Of a stretch of DNA of 64,000 bases, positions 17,436 through 25,920 are shown one piece after another (position 1 is the stretch's first letter; each line of letters starts with the position of its first letter). Source of the stretch: PALSA-555 sp963821325 (GTDB lineage: Bacteria > Actinomycetota > Acidimicrobiia > IMCC26256 > PALSA-555); NCBI GenBank assembly GCA_963821325.1, contig CAWGDC010000006.1, positions 1 through 64,000 of the forward strand, read 5' to 3'. Below the pieces are notes generated by a model. It did no database searches, was not told the origin of the DNA, and saw only the letters and a program-made list of their open reading frames with translations. Both the position numbers and the translations under genes were made by a program.

Positions 17436-18503
17436 ATGCCCGCACGCCGCCGTGCGTCACGCCGCTACGTGCCGCCCCTCGAGCGCGGCCCGCGGCGCCT
17501 GCAGCGCCGCCAGCGGCTGGCGCTCCTCGCCACCGGGGTCGTGGCGGTCGGGGCCGCCGCCGTGTTCGGGCTCGTCGCCACCGACACGTGGCGCCTCGGC
17601 CAGCCGCCCGGGCCGGCGCTCGCCGCCCACGTGACGCCCACGCCGGTGCGGATCACGGGCGGGCCACCGTGCCGGTCGCCCCTCACCACCACCCAGCCGC
17701 TGCGGCTGTGGATCGGTGGGGACTCGCTCGCCGGGTCGCTCGGCCCGGCGCTCGGCACCCTCACCGCCGACACCGGCGTCGTCGCACCCGTGTTCGACTC
17801 GCGGGTCGGAAGCGGCTTGTCGACACCCGGGGCCCTCAACTGGCCGCAGCAGGCGGCCACCGACCTCGCCCGCTACCACCCCGAGGTCGTGGTGTTCATC
17901 ATCGGGACGAACGACTCGCAGGTGCCTCAGCCGCAACCGACCGACGCGACCGGCGCGCCGGCCTGGAAGGCGCAGTACCGCCAGCTCGTCAACCAGATGC
18001 TCGACGTGCTGACCAGCGGCAACCGCTTCGTGTTCTGGATCGGCGCGCCGACCTCGGCGAACCCGACGATGGACGCCGAGGTGCGCCAGATCGACGCGGT
18101 GGCGCGCGCCGTGGTCGCCACGCGCCAGGACGCGGTGTACGTCGACGCGTACCAGCTGTTCAGCGACAGCCAGGGGCACTACGACGCGAGCCTGCCCGGC
18201 CCGGGCGGGAAGCTCGAGGTGATGCGCACCGACGACGGTGTCCACTTCACCCCGGCGGGCGCCGACCTGCTCGCCCACGCGGTGGACGCGCCGCTCGACG
18301 GGCGCTGTCGCCTCACGGCGCAGGCCATGCCCAACTCGCCGCAGCAGGTCATCGCCGTGCCCGGCGCGACGCAGGTCCCCGAGAACGGGACCGGCGCGAC
18401 GGGCACGACCCAGCCGACCAGCCCGCCGACCGCGCCGCCGACCGCGCCGCCGACGTCACCATCGACCTCACCGCCGACCACCCGGCCGATCCCGGCGCCG
18501 TAG
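17436..18503 (+). CDS. Secreted or membrane-anchored SGNH/GDSL hydrolase (DUF459-like)
   Basis: A 355-residue protein with an Arg-rich N-terminus, one membrane segment (LALLATGVVAVGAAAVFGLV, about residues 29-48), an SGNH hydrolase domain and a Thr/Pro-rich C-terminal tail. SGNH blocks: I, GGDSLAGSLG with Ser at about 95; III, IIGTNDSQ; V, DGVHFTPAGADLL with the Asp-His pair (about 267-270). Proteins of this type deacylate or modify cell-envelope polymers in actinobacteria; substrate unknown. Divergent from the LuxR regulator with 90 bases between them, and followed after 11 bases by the Mcd-like gene. Confidence 0.85.
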   Translation: MPARRRASRRYVPPLERGPRRLQRRQRLALLATGVVAVGAAAVFGLVATDTWRLGQPPGPALAAHVTPTPVRITGGPPCRSPLTTTQPLRLWIGGDSLAGSLGPALGTLTADTGVVAPVFDSRVGSGLSTPGALNWPQQAATDLARYHPEVVVFIIGTNDSQVPQPQPTDATGAPAWKAQYRQLVNQMLDVLTSGNRFVFWIGAPTSANPTMDAEVRQIDAVARAVVATRQDAVYVDAYQLFSDSQGHYDASLPGPGGKLEVMRTDDGVHFTPAGADLLAHAVDAPLDGRCRLTAQAMPNSPQQVIAVPGATQVPENGTGATGTTQPTSPPTAPPTAPPTSPSTSPPTTRPIPAP

Positions 18504-18514
18504 GCTCTGGCGTC

Positions 18515-20149
18515 GTGTCACCGTCGGGATCGGCCGCCGCTGCCGCCCTCGACGACGCCGCCGCCGTGGTCGACGCCGGCTGGCGGCGCCTCGGTCACGA
18601 CGCGGGAGGGACCGGCGGCCGGATCGGCGGGGCGGCGCTCGACGCGCACCAGGTGCTCGCCTACGACCTGGCGCACGCCGCGAGCGGCGTCGAAGCGGCG
18701 CGGGTCCTGCTCGACTACGGCGAGCACGGCGAGTACGAGTCCCAGCTCGCCGCGCTGTTCGTCGCCGACGTGATCGCCGACGTCGCGGCGCGCCTCGTCG
18801 GCCGCGACGCGCTGTGGGGCGTCGAGGCGGGCGAGCTGGGCGCGGCGCTCCCGTTCCTCGAGACGCACCGCTCCCCGCGCTTCCTCGAGACCGTCGCCGC
18901 GCACCTCCCGGCCGAGGGGACCGGGCCGGCGCACCTCGGTGACGAGTTCGACCTGGTGCGCGACACCTTCCACCGGTTCGCGGCCGACCGGATCCGCCCG
19001 GTCGCCGAGCAGGTGCACCGCCAGAACACCGACATCCCCGAGACGGTGATCGCCGGGCTCGCCGAGCTCGGCGGGTTCGGGCTGTCGGTGCCCGAGGCCT
19101 ACGGGGGGTTCGCGGCCGGTGGGGAGCACGACTACCTGGGCATGGTCGTCGCCACCGAGGAGCTCGCGTGGGGCTCGCTCGGGGTCGGCGGGTCGCTCAT
19201 CACCCGCCCCGAGATCCTCACCCGCGCGCTCGTGCGGGGCGGCACCGAGGAGCAGAAGCAGCGGTGGCTGCCGCGCATCGCCAGCGGCGAGCTCATGGTC
19301 GGCGTCACCGTCACCGAGCCGGACTACGGCTCCGACGTCGCGCACCTCGCGGTCACCGCCGTCCCGGTCGACGGCGGGTACCGGGTGAACGGGGTGAAGA
19401 CCTGGGCGACGTTCGCCGGCCGGGCCGACGTCTTGATGCTCCTGGCCCGCACCGACCCCGACCGCACGGTCGGGCATCGGGGCCTGTCCCTCTTCGTCGT
19501 CGACAAGCCGGCCGTCCCCGGGCACGCCTTCGACGTGACCGGACCCGACGGGACCGGCCGCATGCAGGGCCGCGCCATCGACACGATCGGGTACCGCGGC
19601 ATGCACTCCTACGAGATCGCGTTCGACGACTGGCTCGTCCCCGCCGAGAACCTCGTCGGCGGCCCCGACGGGCTCAACCAGGGCTTCTACCTCCAGATGG
19701 AGGGCTTCGAGAACGGGCGGCTCCAGACCGCGGCCCGGGCCGTCGGGGTGATGCAGGCCGCGTTCGACGCCGGCCTCGCGTACGCGCAGGAACGCCGCGT
19801 GTTCGGCCGGCCGGTGTTCGACTACCAGCTGAGCCAGGCGAAGCTGGCGCGCATGGCGGCCCTCATCCAGGCCGGCCGCCAGTTCTCCTACGCCGTGGCG
19901 CGGCGCATGGGCGCCGGGGAGGGCAGCCTCGCCGCGTCGATGGTGAAGGCCTACGTGTGCCGCGCCGCCGAGTGGGTCACGCGGGAGGCCATGCAGCTCC
20001 ACGGCGGGATGGGCTACGCCGAGGAGTTCCCCGTGTCGCGCTACTTCGTCGACGCGCGGGTCCTGTCGATCTTCGAAGGCGCCGACGAGACCCTGTGCCT
20101 CCGCGTCATCGCCCCGCGCCTCGCCGAGGCCGCGCTCGCCACGCCGTAG
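18515..20149 (+). CDS. mcd: Long acyl-CoA dehydrogenase, probable (2S)-methylsuccinyl-CoA dehydrogenase
   Basis: A 544-residue flavoprotein from GTG 18515. An unusual helical N-terminal extension of about 140 residues precedes a complete acyl-CoA dehydrogenase domain: VGVTVTEPDYGSDVAHL, VNGVKTWATFAGRADVLML, 'IDTIGYRGMHSYEIAFDDW', 'ERRVFGRPVFDYQLSQAKLA', LHGGMGYAEEFPVSRYFVDA, and a catalytic Glu in FEGADET (about residue 519). Length and N-terminal extension are hallmarks of Mcd of the ethylmalonyl-CoA pathway, which oxidises methylsuccinyl-CoA to mesaconyl-CoA. A CitE/malyl-CoA-lyase-like gene is 0.5 kb downstream. The gene symbol is an inference from architecture and context. Confidence 0.8.
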   Translation: MSPSGSAAAAALDDAAAVVDAGWRRLGHDAGGTGGRIGGAALDAHQVLAYDLAHAASGVEAARVLLDYGEHGEYESQLAALFVADVIADVAARLVGRDALWGVEAGELGAALPFLETHRSPRFLETVAAHLPAEGTGPAHLGDEFDLVRDTFHRFAADRIRPVAEQVHRQNTDIPETVIAGLAELGGFGLSVPEAYGGFAAGGEHDYLGMVVATEELAWGSLGVGGSLITRPEILTRALVRGGTEEQKQRWLPRIASGELMVGVTVTEPDYGSDVAHLAVTAVPVDGGYRVNGVKTWATFAGRADVLMLLARTDPDRTVGHRGLSLFVVDKPAVPGHAFDVTGPDGTGRMQGRAIDTIGYRGMHSYEIAFDDWLVPAENLVGGPDGLNQGFYLQMEGFENGRLQTAARAVGVMQAAFDAGLAYAQERRVFGRPVFDYQLSQAKLARMAALIQAGRQFSYAVARRMGAGEGSLAASMVKAYVCRAAEWVTREAMQLHGGMGYAEEFPVSRYFVDARVLSIFEGADETLCLRVIAPRLAEAALATP

Positions 20150-20158
20150 CCGGCGCCG

Positions 20159-20605
20159 CTACGGGCCGAGCTCGCGGAGCTCGCGGCGGGCCTCGAGGTG
20201 GCGGTCGAGACGCTCGTTGATGCGCCGCAGCGCCTCCTCGAAGCCACCTTCGACCGGCGCGGCCGCGTCGAGCGCGGTCCGGCCGATCCGGTCGCCGGTG
20301 CGCTCCAGGTCGGCGATCTGGTAGCGCAGGTCGAGCAGCGTCCGGTGCCGGATGCGCAGCGGCAGGCGCGCCGCGGCGACGAGCTGCTCGTCGAGGATCC
20401 GCGCGGCGCCCGCCAGCTCGTCGCAGAGCAGGTCGAAGTGCTCGGTCGGCACCCCGCAGCGGCGGGCGTCCGTCAGCGTGGCCCGGGTCCGGTCGAGCGC
20501 GCGGTGCATGCGGCGGTGCAGGTCCGCGGCGACGCTCTGCGACGACTCCCACGAGCGCGGCACCCCATCAGGATCACGGGACTGCCTAAGCCGGCCGATG
20601 GCCAT
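20159..20605 (-). CDS. Conserved hypothetical helical protein
   Basis: A 148-residue protein beginning MAIGRLRQSRDPDGVPRSWE. Almost all of it is predicted helix with heptad-like spacing (DLHRRMHRALDRTRATLTDA, 'LDEQLVAAARLPLRIRHRTL', 'ALRRINERLDRHLEARRELR'), rich in Arg and Leu, with no membrane segment. I do not recognise a family; it may be a coiled-coil protein. Its stop is 10 bases from the converging Mcd-like stop. Confidence 0.65.
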   Translation of the reverse strand: MAIGRLRQSRDPDGVPRSWESSQSVAADLHRRMHRALDRTRATLTDARRCGVPTEHFDLLCDELAGAARILDEQLVAAARLPLRIRHRTLLDLRYQIADLERTGDRIGRTALDAAAPVEGGFEEALRRINERLDRHLEARRELRELGP

Positions 20606-20673
20606 CGCGACTCCTGAACCGAGGTGCCGCCCACGGTACCCCTGCCGCCCGCCAGCGCTCGACGGGCGTCGGG

Positions 20674-21618
20674 TCAGTCGGCGGCGCGGTGCATCCCGGC
20701 GCGCTCCCCGCGAGTGACGAACTTCGTCGCCATCTTGCGGCTCGCCTCGTCGATCATCTCGTCGCCGAACATCACCGCGCCCTTCCGGTCGCCCTCGGTG
20801 GTGGTCGTCGCGTTCGCGTAGGCCTCGAGGATGTCCCACGCCCGGTCGAACTGCTCCTGGGTCGGCGTGTACACCTCGTTGATGACCTGCACCTGGTCGG
20901 GGTGCAGCGCCCACTTGCCGTCGTAGCCGAGGATCCGGGTGCGGGTCGCGTAGTCGCGCAGTCCGTCGAGCTCCCGGATCTTCAGGTACGGGCCGTCGAT
21001 GACCTGCAGGCCGTTGGCCCGTCCGGCCATCAGGATCTTCGAGAAGACGTAGTGGAAGTGGTCGCCCGGGTACTCGGGGATCTGCACCCCGCCGGTGAGG
21101 ACCGGCATCTCGGTGGACGCCGCGAAGTCGGCGGGTCCGAACACGATGGTCTCGAGGCGACTCGACGCCGCGCAGATCTCCTCGACGTTGATCAGCCCGC
21201 GGGCGGTCTCGATCTGCGGTTCGATCCCGACGCGGGTGGCCCGCCCGGTCGTCGCCTCGATCTGGGTGAGGAGCAGGTCGAGGGCCTGGACCTCGGCCGC
21301 GGTCTGCACCTTCGGGAGCATCAGCTCGTCGAGGCGTTCGGAGGCGTTCTCGACGACGTGCACGACGTCGCGGTACGTCCACTTCGTGTCCCAGGCGTTC
21401 ACCCGCACGCACAGGACGACGTCACCCCAGTCCTGTTCGTTGATGGCCTTCACGACGTGGTCGCGGGCCGCCTCCTTCTCGAGCGGCGCGACCGCGTCCT
21501 CGAGGTCGAGGAACACCATGTCGGCGCCGAGCCCGGGGGCCTTGGCCAGCATCTTCGGGCTCGAGCCGGGCACCGAGAGGCACGACCGGCGGGGCAGGTG
21601 GCGGGAGCGCTCGGACAT
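20674..21618 (-). CDS. HpcH/HpaI-type CoA-ester lyase (CitE family), probable malyl-/methylmalyl-CoA lyase
   Basis: A 314-residue TIM-barrel lyase from ATG 21618 (MSERSRHLPRRSCLSVPGSS). Family blocks: RSCLSVPGSSPKML, DMVFLDLEDAVAP with the metal-binding Glu/Asp, LCVRVNAWDT, DELMLPKVQTAAEV, 'GIEPQIETARGLINVEEIC', FGPADFAAS, then GYDGKWALHPDQVQVINEVY. The closing K-W-hydrophobic-HP-Q motif is typical of CitE/Mcl proteins. It cleaves or condenses acyl-CoAs with glyoxylate; together with the Mcd-like and MaoC proteins it could run the lower part of the ethylmalonyl-CoA pathway. The 42-residue C-terminus is longer than in short CitE proteins. Confidence 0.85.
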   Translation of the reverse strand: MSERSRHLPRRSCLSVPGSSPKMLAKAPGLGADMVFLDLEDAVAPLEKEAARDHVVKAINEQDWGDVVLCVRVNAWDTKWTYRDVVHVVENASERLDELMLPKVQTAAEVQALDLLLTQIEATTGRATRVGIEPQIETARGLINVEEICAASSRLETIVFGPADFAASTEMPVLTGGVQIPEYPGDHFHYVFSKILMAGRANGLQVIDGPYLKIRELDGLRDYATRTRILGYDGKWALHPDQVQVINEVYTPTQEQFDRAWDILEAYANATTTTEGDRKGAVMFGDEMIDEASRKMATKFVTRGERAGMHRAAD

Positions 21619-21641
21619 GCGCCAACGGTACCCTCGTCGGC

Positions 21642-22469
21642 GTGACGCGACCCTACCCAACGCTGACGTTGCACGAGCTCGACGACGGCGTGTTCGTGTG
21701 GCTGCAGCCAGGCGGGGAGACCGGGGTCGCGAACGCGGGGGTCGTCGTCGACGACGACGGTGTCACCGTGATCGACACCCTGATGGTGCGCTCCCAGTGG
21801 GAGCCGTTCGCGGCCGCGGTGCGGGGCCTGGACCGTCCGGTGCGCCGGGTGGTGCTCACCCACGCGCACATCGACCATGTCGGGGGGACGAAGGCGTTCC
21901 CGCACGCCGCGGTGTACGCCACGCCGGCGAGCAGCGGAGCGCTCGACCAGGCCATGCCCCTCGACGCGTACAAGGCGTTCATGCCCGCGTTCGACGCCGA
22001 GTTCGACGACCTCGCCGAGGTCGGGACCCGTCCCGTCACCCACGAGGTCGACGGCGCCGCGAGCCTCACGGCCCGCGTCGAGCTGCTCCCCGCATCCGGG
22101 CACACCGCCGGCGACCTGCTCGTGCTCGTCGCCGACGCCGACATCTGCTTCGCCGGCGATCTGTGCTTCTTCGGCGTCACGCCGCTCGCGTTCCAGGGCG
22201 ACCCCGCGACGTGGGCCGACATGCTCGACGCGGTCGTCGAGCTCGCGGACACCATCGTGCCCGGCCACGGCCCGGTGGGTGGCGAGGCCGAGACCCGCGA
22301 CCTGCAGGCCTACCTGCGTCACTGCGTGGCCGGTCGCATCCCGCCCGGCCCGTGGGACACCTGGGTCGAACGAGACCGCGACACGATCAACATCGAGCGC
22401 GCCGCGCTGCTCGCCGCCGGGCGTGACGAGGTGCCCCCCTCGATGCTGCGGGCCACCGGCCTCACCTAA
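21642..22469 (+). CDS. MBL-fold metallohydrolase
   Basis: A 275-residue metallo-beta-lactamase-fold protein from GTG 21642, divergent from the CitE-like gene with 23 bases between the starts. The metal site is THAHIDHVGG (about residue 71), with the further ligands in PASGHTAGD, CFAGDLCFFG and VPGHGPVGG. N-terminal VFVWLQPGGETGVANAGVVV resembles the SoxH/quinoprotein-relay subgroup or glyoxalase-II-like enzymes. Substrate not deducible. Confidence 0.88.
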   Translation: MTRPYPTLTLHELDDGVFVWLQPGGETGVANAGVVVDDDGVTVIDTLMVRSQWEPFAAAVRGLDRPVRRVVLTHAHIDHVGGTKAFPHAAVYATPASSGALDQAMPLDAYKAFMPAFDAEFDDLAEVGTRPVTHEVDGAASLTARVELLPASGHTAGDLLVLVADADICFAGDLCFFGVTPLAFQGDPATWADMLDAVVELADTIVPGHGPVGGEAETRDLQAYLRHCVAGRIPPGPWDTWVERDRDTINIERAALLAAGRDEVPPSMLRATGLT

Positions 22470-22868
22470 CGCCGCGTCAAGCACCGTGTGCGCAGTGTGC
22501 CGCACCGGGTTGATCCTCGCAGGGGTCGGCGAGCGACTCCCCGTCAGAGTTGGCGGGGCGGCCCGGGCCCGGGCAGGACCGACGCTGGTCGTGGTGGCGG
22601 CGGCGGTCACGTCGCTGGGGGGCGACGCGACGGTGCTCCACGACCCGGGGGCTCGTCGCGACGGATCGCGCCGCGTGTGGCAGCGATGGTGTCGGCAGCG
22701 ACGACGAGGTCGCGATGCCCGGGACGGTGACGTTCGATCCCGGCATCGGCCCCCCGGTCCGGGACCGCGCGGGCCGGCGGACCGGGCGGTCAGGGCCCCG
22801 GGCCCGAAAGACGCTACCTTCGAGGCCGGCAGGAGGGCCGTGCGCTGGCGACGAACCCGGATCCGACG
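22470..22868. other. Intergenic stretch, no gene recognised
   Basis: No frame here has a plausible start, ribosome site and family resemblance; the open frames on both strands are Arg/Gly/Pro-rich shadows. A GGAGGG sequence lies at about 22831, 30 bases before the next gene, too far for a ribosome site. Confidence 0.5.
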
Positions 22869-23333
22869 ATGAAGCTGGCGACCAGCGCGGGCGTGACCCG
22901 CACGCTCGACGACTGGACCACGATGTTCCACCTCTGCCTGGTCGTCCTGCCCGCCCGCCCGGAGGGGGCCGCGTGGGTGCCCGTCGCCGAGCGGATCTTC
23001 GCCACGTTCGGGGACGCCGACTGCCACTCCGCGTTCGTCGTGCCCGCCGGCGAGCAGGTGGCCGCCCGGCTGCTCGGCGACGCCGAGCGGCGCGTCATGA
23101 CGTTCGTCGACCCGGACCTGGCGTTCGTGCGCGGCCTCGGGTTGGAGCGGCTCCCCGCGTTCGTGCACCTGCGTCAGGACGCCACCGTCGTCGCGTCGAG
23201 CGAAGGATGGGACCCACGCGACTGGCAGCGGGTGGCTCGCGAGGTCGGCGCCGCGATGGCCTGGACCGTGCCCGACGTGGCCGGTCCCGGCGACCCGCGG
23301 CGCACCCCCGGCTGGCCGATTTCTGCGGCCTGA
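22869..23333 (+). CDS. Conserved hypothetical protein, thioredoxin-like fold suspected
   Basis: A 154-residue protein, MKLATSAGVTRTLDDWTTMF. The order of strands and helices (FHLCLVVLPARPEGAAWVPV, 'CHSAFVVPAGEQVAARLLGD', then ERLPAFVHLRQDATVVASSE with a cis-Pro-like LPAF) recalls a thioredoxin fold without the CxxC active site. The final 'WDPRDWQRVAREVG' helix fits this too. No enzymatic residues are evident, and I cannot name the family with certainty. Confidence 0.6.
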   Translation: MKLATSAGVTRTLDDWTTMFHLCLVVLPARPEGAAWVPVAERIFATFGDADCHSAFVVPAGEQVAARLLGDAERRVMTFVDPDLAFVRGLGLERLPAFVHLRQDATVVASSEGWDPRDWQRVAREVGAAMAWTVPDVAGPGDPRRTPGWPISAA

Positions 23334-23846
23334 CCTGCACCGACGCGAAGCACCGGGTTCCGATCCTGGCGCCGGTTGCCGCGGGTGCTGAGCGTGCGGT
23401 GCAGCCCGGACGTCATCGACGGGAGATGGGTTTCCCTCGGCGCACCGCGTCCGGTGGGACTCGCCGCGTCGGCGGCCGCACACTGAGTCGCGCTCCTCTC
23501 GTCGCTGGCCCGTCGTCGGGCGCGATCCTCGCTTCTGAACGCGATGGTCGGCGCGCCCGGTCGACACGCGATCGCCGGCTTCGGCCAACCCGTCGAGCCG
23601 CGCCGCGCCTCCCACGCACGACGCTGACTCCTTTCACCCGGATGATCCCGGACCGCCCGTCGTGCGTCAGGCGGCATACCCTGACGCAGTGCGCCCGACG
23701 GCGGCGACGCACGCCTAGTCAACGCCGAGGCGCAGCACGCGGCTCGACATCCGACCCACCACGTGGAGCACGGCATCGGCGGCGCGTGGCCAACGGACGC
23801 CGACGATCGGTTAGCGTCTTCGACACTTGCTGAGGGGAGTCCACCG
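23334..23846. other. Intergenic stretch, no gene recognised
   Basis: A 500-base gap with only shadow frames. It ends in GAGGGGAG (about 23832), a good ribosome site for the GTG at 23847, which is why that later start is chosen for the next gene. Confidence 0.5.
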
Positions 23847-24554
23847 GTGGGGCCATCGGGACGACGGAGGGCAGCCGCGACAGGCTTCGTCGTGGTCGCG
23901 GTCGTGGCGGCGACGATCCTGGGGGTCACGATCCCGGCGGCCGCTTCCGGCAGCGGGACCTCGAGGGATCAGCAGCTCGCCGTCTCGGCCGTCCTGCGCC
24001 TCGGTGACCTTCCGGCTGGCTGGTCGGCACAGCCCACGAGCGCACCCGCGCGCGCTGACCAGATCCTGTCGGGAATCGCCGCCTGCGCGCGCTACGAGGC
24101 CGCGCGCCAGCGGATCCGGAAGTACCCGACCGCCGAGACGTCGTTCGCCCAACAAGGCATGGTCGTCGACTCCTCCGTGTGGATCCTGCCCACGACGACG
24201 ATCGCGAAGCAGTTCATCGGGGTGGCGGCGGCGATGAGCACCACGACATGTCTTCAGCAGTTCCTGACGACGGTGGTGTCGACATCCATCGCAACGAACG
24301 GGTCGACCGTTACGCTGAAAGGAGTCACCGGCCGTCGAACACCGGTGCCTCCGGCCGGCAATCAGGCGGTCGGCTCCGAGTTCGTCTTCACGCTCGGTGC
24401 GAACGGAGTGGTGAGTCGCACCTACGTCGAGATCGAGTACGTCCGCGTCGGGCGCAGTGCGGCCCAGTTCTCGTTCGAGAGCACCAACGGTGTGTTTCCT
24501 AACCTGCGCAACACGCTCACCCAAGCCGTCGTCAGGCGGCTCCCGTCGAAGTGA
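23847..24554 (+). CDS. Secreted protein of a three-member local family (member 1)
   Basis: Starting at GTG 23847 (strong upstream GAGGGGAG), the product has 235 residues: a basic N-terminus (MGPSGRRRAAATG), a hydrophobic signal (FVVVAVVAATILGVTIPAAAS) and an exported domain. The domain has 'RLGDLPAGWSAQPTS', a Cys in IAACARYE, a second Cys in TTTCLQQFL, and near the end YVEIEYVRVGRSAAQFSFES. The VRVGRA/S-x-x-x-F-x-F block and the two Cys recur in the genes at 40193 and 41067, so these are paralogues. The fold may resemble the two-Cys PknH-type sensor domains, but that is a guess. Function unknown. Confidence 0.75.
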   Translation: MGPSGRRRAAATGFVVVAVVAATILGVTIPAAASGSGTSRDQQLAVSAVLRLGDLPAGWSAQPTSAPARADQILSGIAACARYEAARQRIRKYPTAETSFAQQGMVVDSSVWILPTTTIAKQFIGVAAAMSTTTCLQQFLTTVVSTSIATNGSTVTLKGVTGRRTPVPPAGNQAVGSEFVFTLGANGVVSRTYVEIEYVRVGRSAAQFSFESTNGVFPNLRNTLTQAVVRRLPSK

Positions 24555-24733
24555 GCGCTTCGGACCAGTCGCCGTGGGACCCGAGGTGAGAGCGCATCGA
24601 GCACGGGAGGCGACGAGGTGGCTTCCCTCCTGAGGGCCGGCGCGCGCGCCCTGGCTCCCCGGGCGCAGCCCGCCGGGTCGGGTCTGCCGATCGTCGCTGG
24701 TTGATCACGCGCGGGACCGAAGGAGAGCGCTGG

Positions 24734-25165
24734 ATGAGAGTGACGATGCTGCTCGCCGATGCCGCACAGGTCGTCGAGAACAAGCTCTACATTCTCGGTG
24801 GTGGCTGGTCGATCACCGGACCCGGCCCGACGGCCTTCGCGATGGCGATGAAGATCGCGGTCCCATGGACGGAAGCGAACCGGCGGCATTCCCTCGAACT
24901 GCAGTTGGTCGACGATGACGGGAGGCCCGTCTTGCTGCCAACGGGATCCACAGCAGCGCCGCAGCCATTCACCATCAGCGGCGAGTTCGCCGTCGGCCGA
25001 CCGGTCGGGGTCACCGAAGGCATGCCGCTTGATCTCGCGCTCGTGCTCGCGCCAGGCGGCTCAGTGCAGTTCCCGCCTGACCGTCACTTGAGCTGGCGAC
25101 TCACCATTGACGGCGCATCGAACGAAGATTGGCAAATCGGCTTCCTCACCCGTCCCTCCGGGTAG
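24734..25165 (+). CDS. Conserved cytoplasmic protein of the DUF6941 type
   Basis: ATG 24734 has AGGAGAG just upstream and gives 143 residues. It begins MRVTMLLADAAQVVENKLYILGGGW, which matches a common actinobacterial family of unknown function (DUF6941 as I recall): 'LADAAQ-V-GKLYILGGGW', then 'AMKIAVPWTEANRRHSLEL', 'LVDDDGRPV' and a closing VQFPPDRHLSWRLTIDGASN. No catalytic residues are known. There is no signal peptide. Confidence 0.75.
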   Translation: MRVTMLLADAAQVVENKLYILGGGWSITGPGPTAFAMAMKIAVPWTEANRRHSLELQLVDDDGRPVLLPTGSTAAPQPFTISGEFAVGRPVGVTEGMPLDLALVLAPGGSVQFPPDRHLSWRLTIDGASNEDWQIGFLTRPSG

Positions 25166-25222
25166 CGCGCCCGACCGATCTGGCATCGCTCGGGTCGCTT
25201 GAGCGTCGCGATCGCGTCCGGG

Positions 25223-25828
25223 TCAGCTCCCCGACACCGCGGGGGCGATCTCCCCGCGGCCCGCGTCTTGGAGGTCGGCGGGGAGTCGCACGCCGGTCCG
25301 GGCAGCGAGTTCGAGGAGCTGGGTTCTCCATTCGATGATCGCGGCACGCTGGGCGTTCTGGGTGTTGGGGAGGTCGTCGAAGGTCCCGTCGGGCAGGTCG
25401 GCCGCGAGCGCGCTCAGGTAGCTGTCCTCGAGCAGGTAGGTGTGCGCGTACGGGGCGTTCAACCCGCGCAGCACGGGGTTCGAGGGCTTGAGGGCATCGA
25501 TCTCCTGGAGGTACCCGGCGAAGCGCTGTTCGAGGTTGCCCATGCGCTGCGACGCCTCCAGTGGCGTCAGCTGCTGGAGGCGGTACGCGTCGAGAATCGG
25601 ATCGGCGGTTCCGAGGAGCTGGTTGACCGGGAGTCGGATGCGATCGACCTGCGCGACATAGGAGCGCAGCGCGGCGCCGTCGACCCCCAGCCCGTTGCCC
25701 GACCGGGTGGTCGCCCCGCAGCCGGCGGCGAGGACCGCCAGACAGATGAGCGCGGCAAGTCCCGCTCTGCCGCGCCGGGCGTCCGGTCCAGACTGTCGGC
25801 CTCGCGGGTGCGACGTCCGGGTCGCCAT
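25223..25828 (-). CDS. Predicted lipoprotein of unknown function
   Basis: From ATG 25828 the protein has 201 residues: a basic leader (MATRTSHPRGRQSGPDARRG), a hydrophobic core and a lipobox LAVLAAGC at about residue 36, so it should be lipidated at that Cys and face outward. The mature part is helical (residues 60-190), with 'RLPVNQLLGTADPILDAYRL' and 'NLEQRFAGYLQEIDALKPSN'. I do not recognise a domain. It lies tail to tail with the DUF6941-type gene. Confidence 0.75.
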   Translation of the reverse strand: MATRTSHPRGRQSGPDARRGRAGLAALICLAVLAAGCGATTRSGNGLGVDGAALRSYVAQVDRIRLPVNQLLGTADPILDAYRLQQLTPLEASQRMGNLEQRFAGYLQEIDALKPSNPVLRGLNAPYAHTYLLEDSYLSALAADLPDGTFDDLPNTQNAQRAAIIEWRTQLLELAARTGVRLPADLQDAGRGEIAPAVSGS

Positions 25829-25920
25829 GACGGCGACCCGGACGTCGGGGGCGCGCTCGGGTCTCGAGGCCACGATCGTCATCGGCTCGAAAGCGTTCCG
25901 ACGTCGAGCGACGGGCGGTC

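Noticed and set aside
22477..22872. Open frames in the gap after the MBL gene
   Set aside because: Extreme Arg/Gly/Pro composition and no start with a ribosome site.
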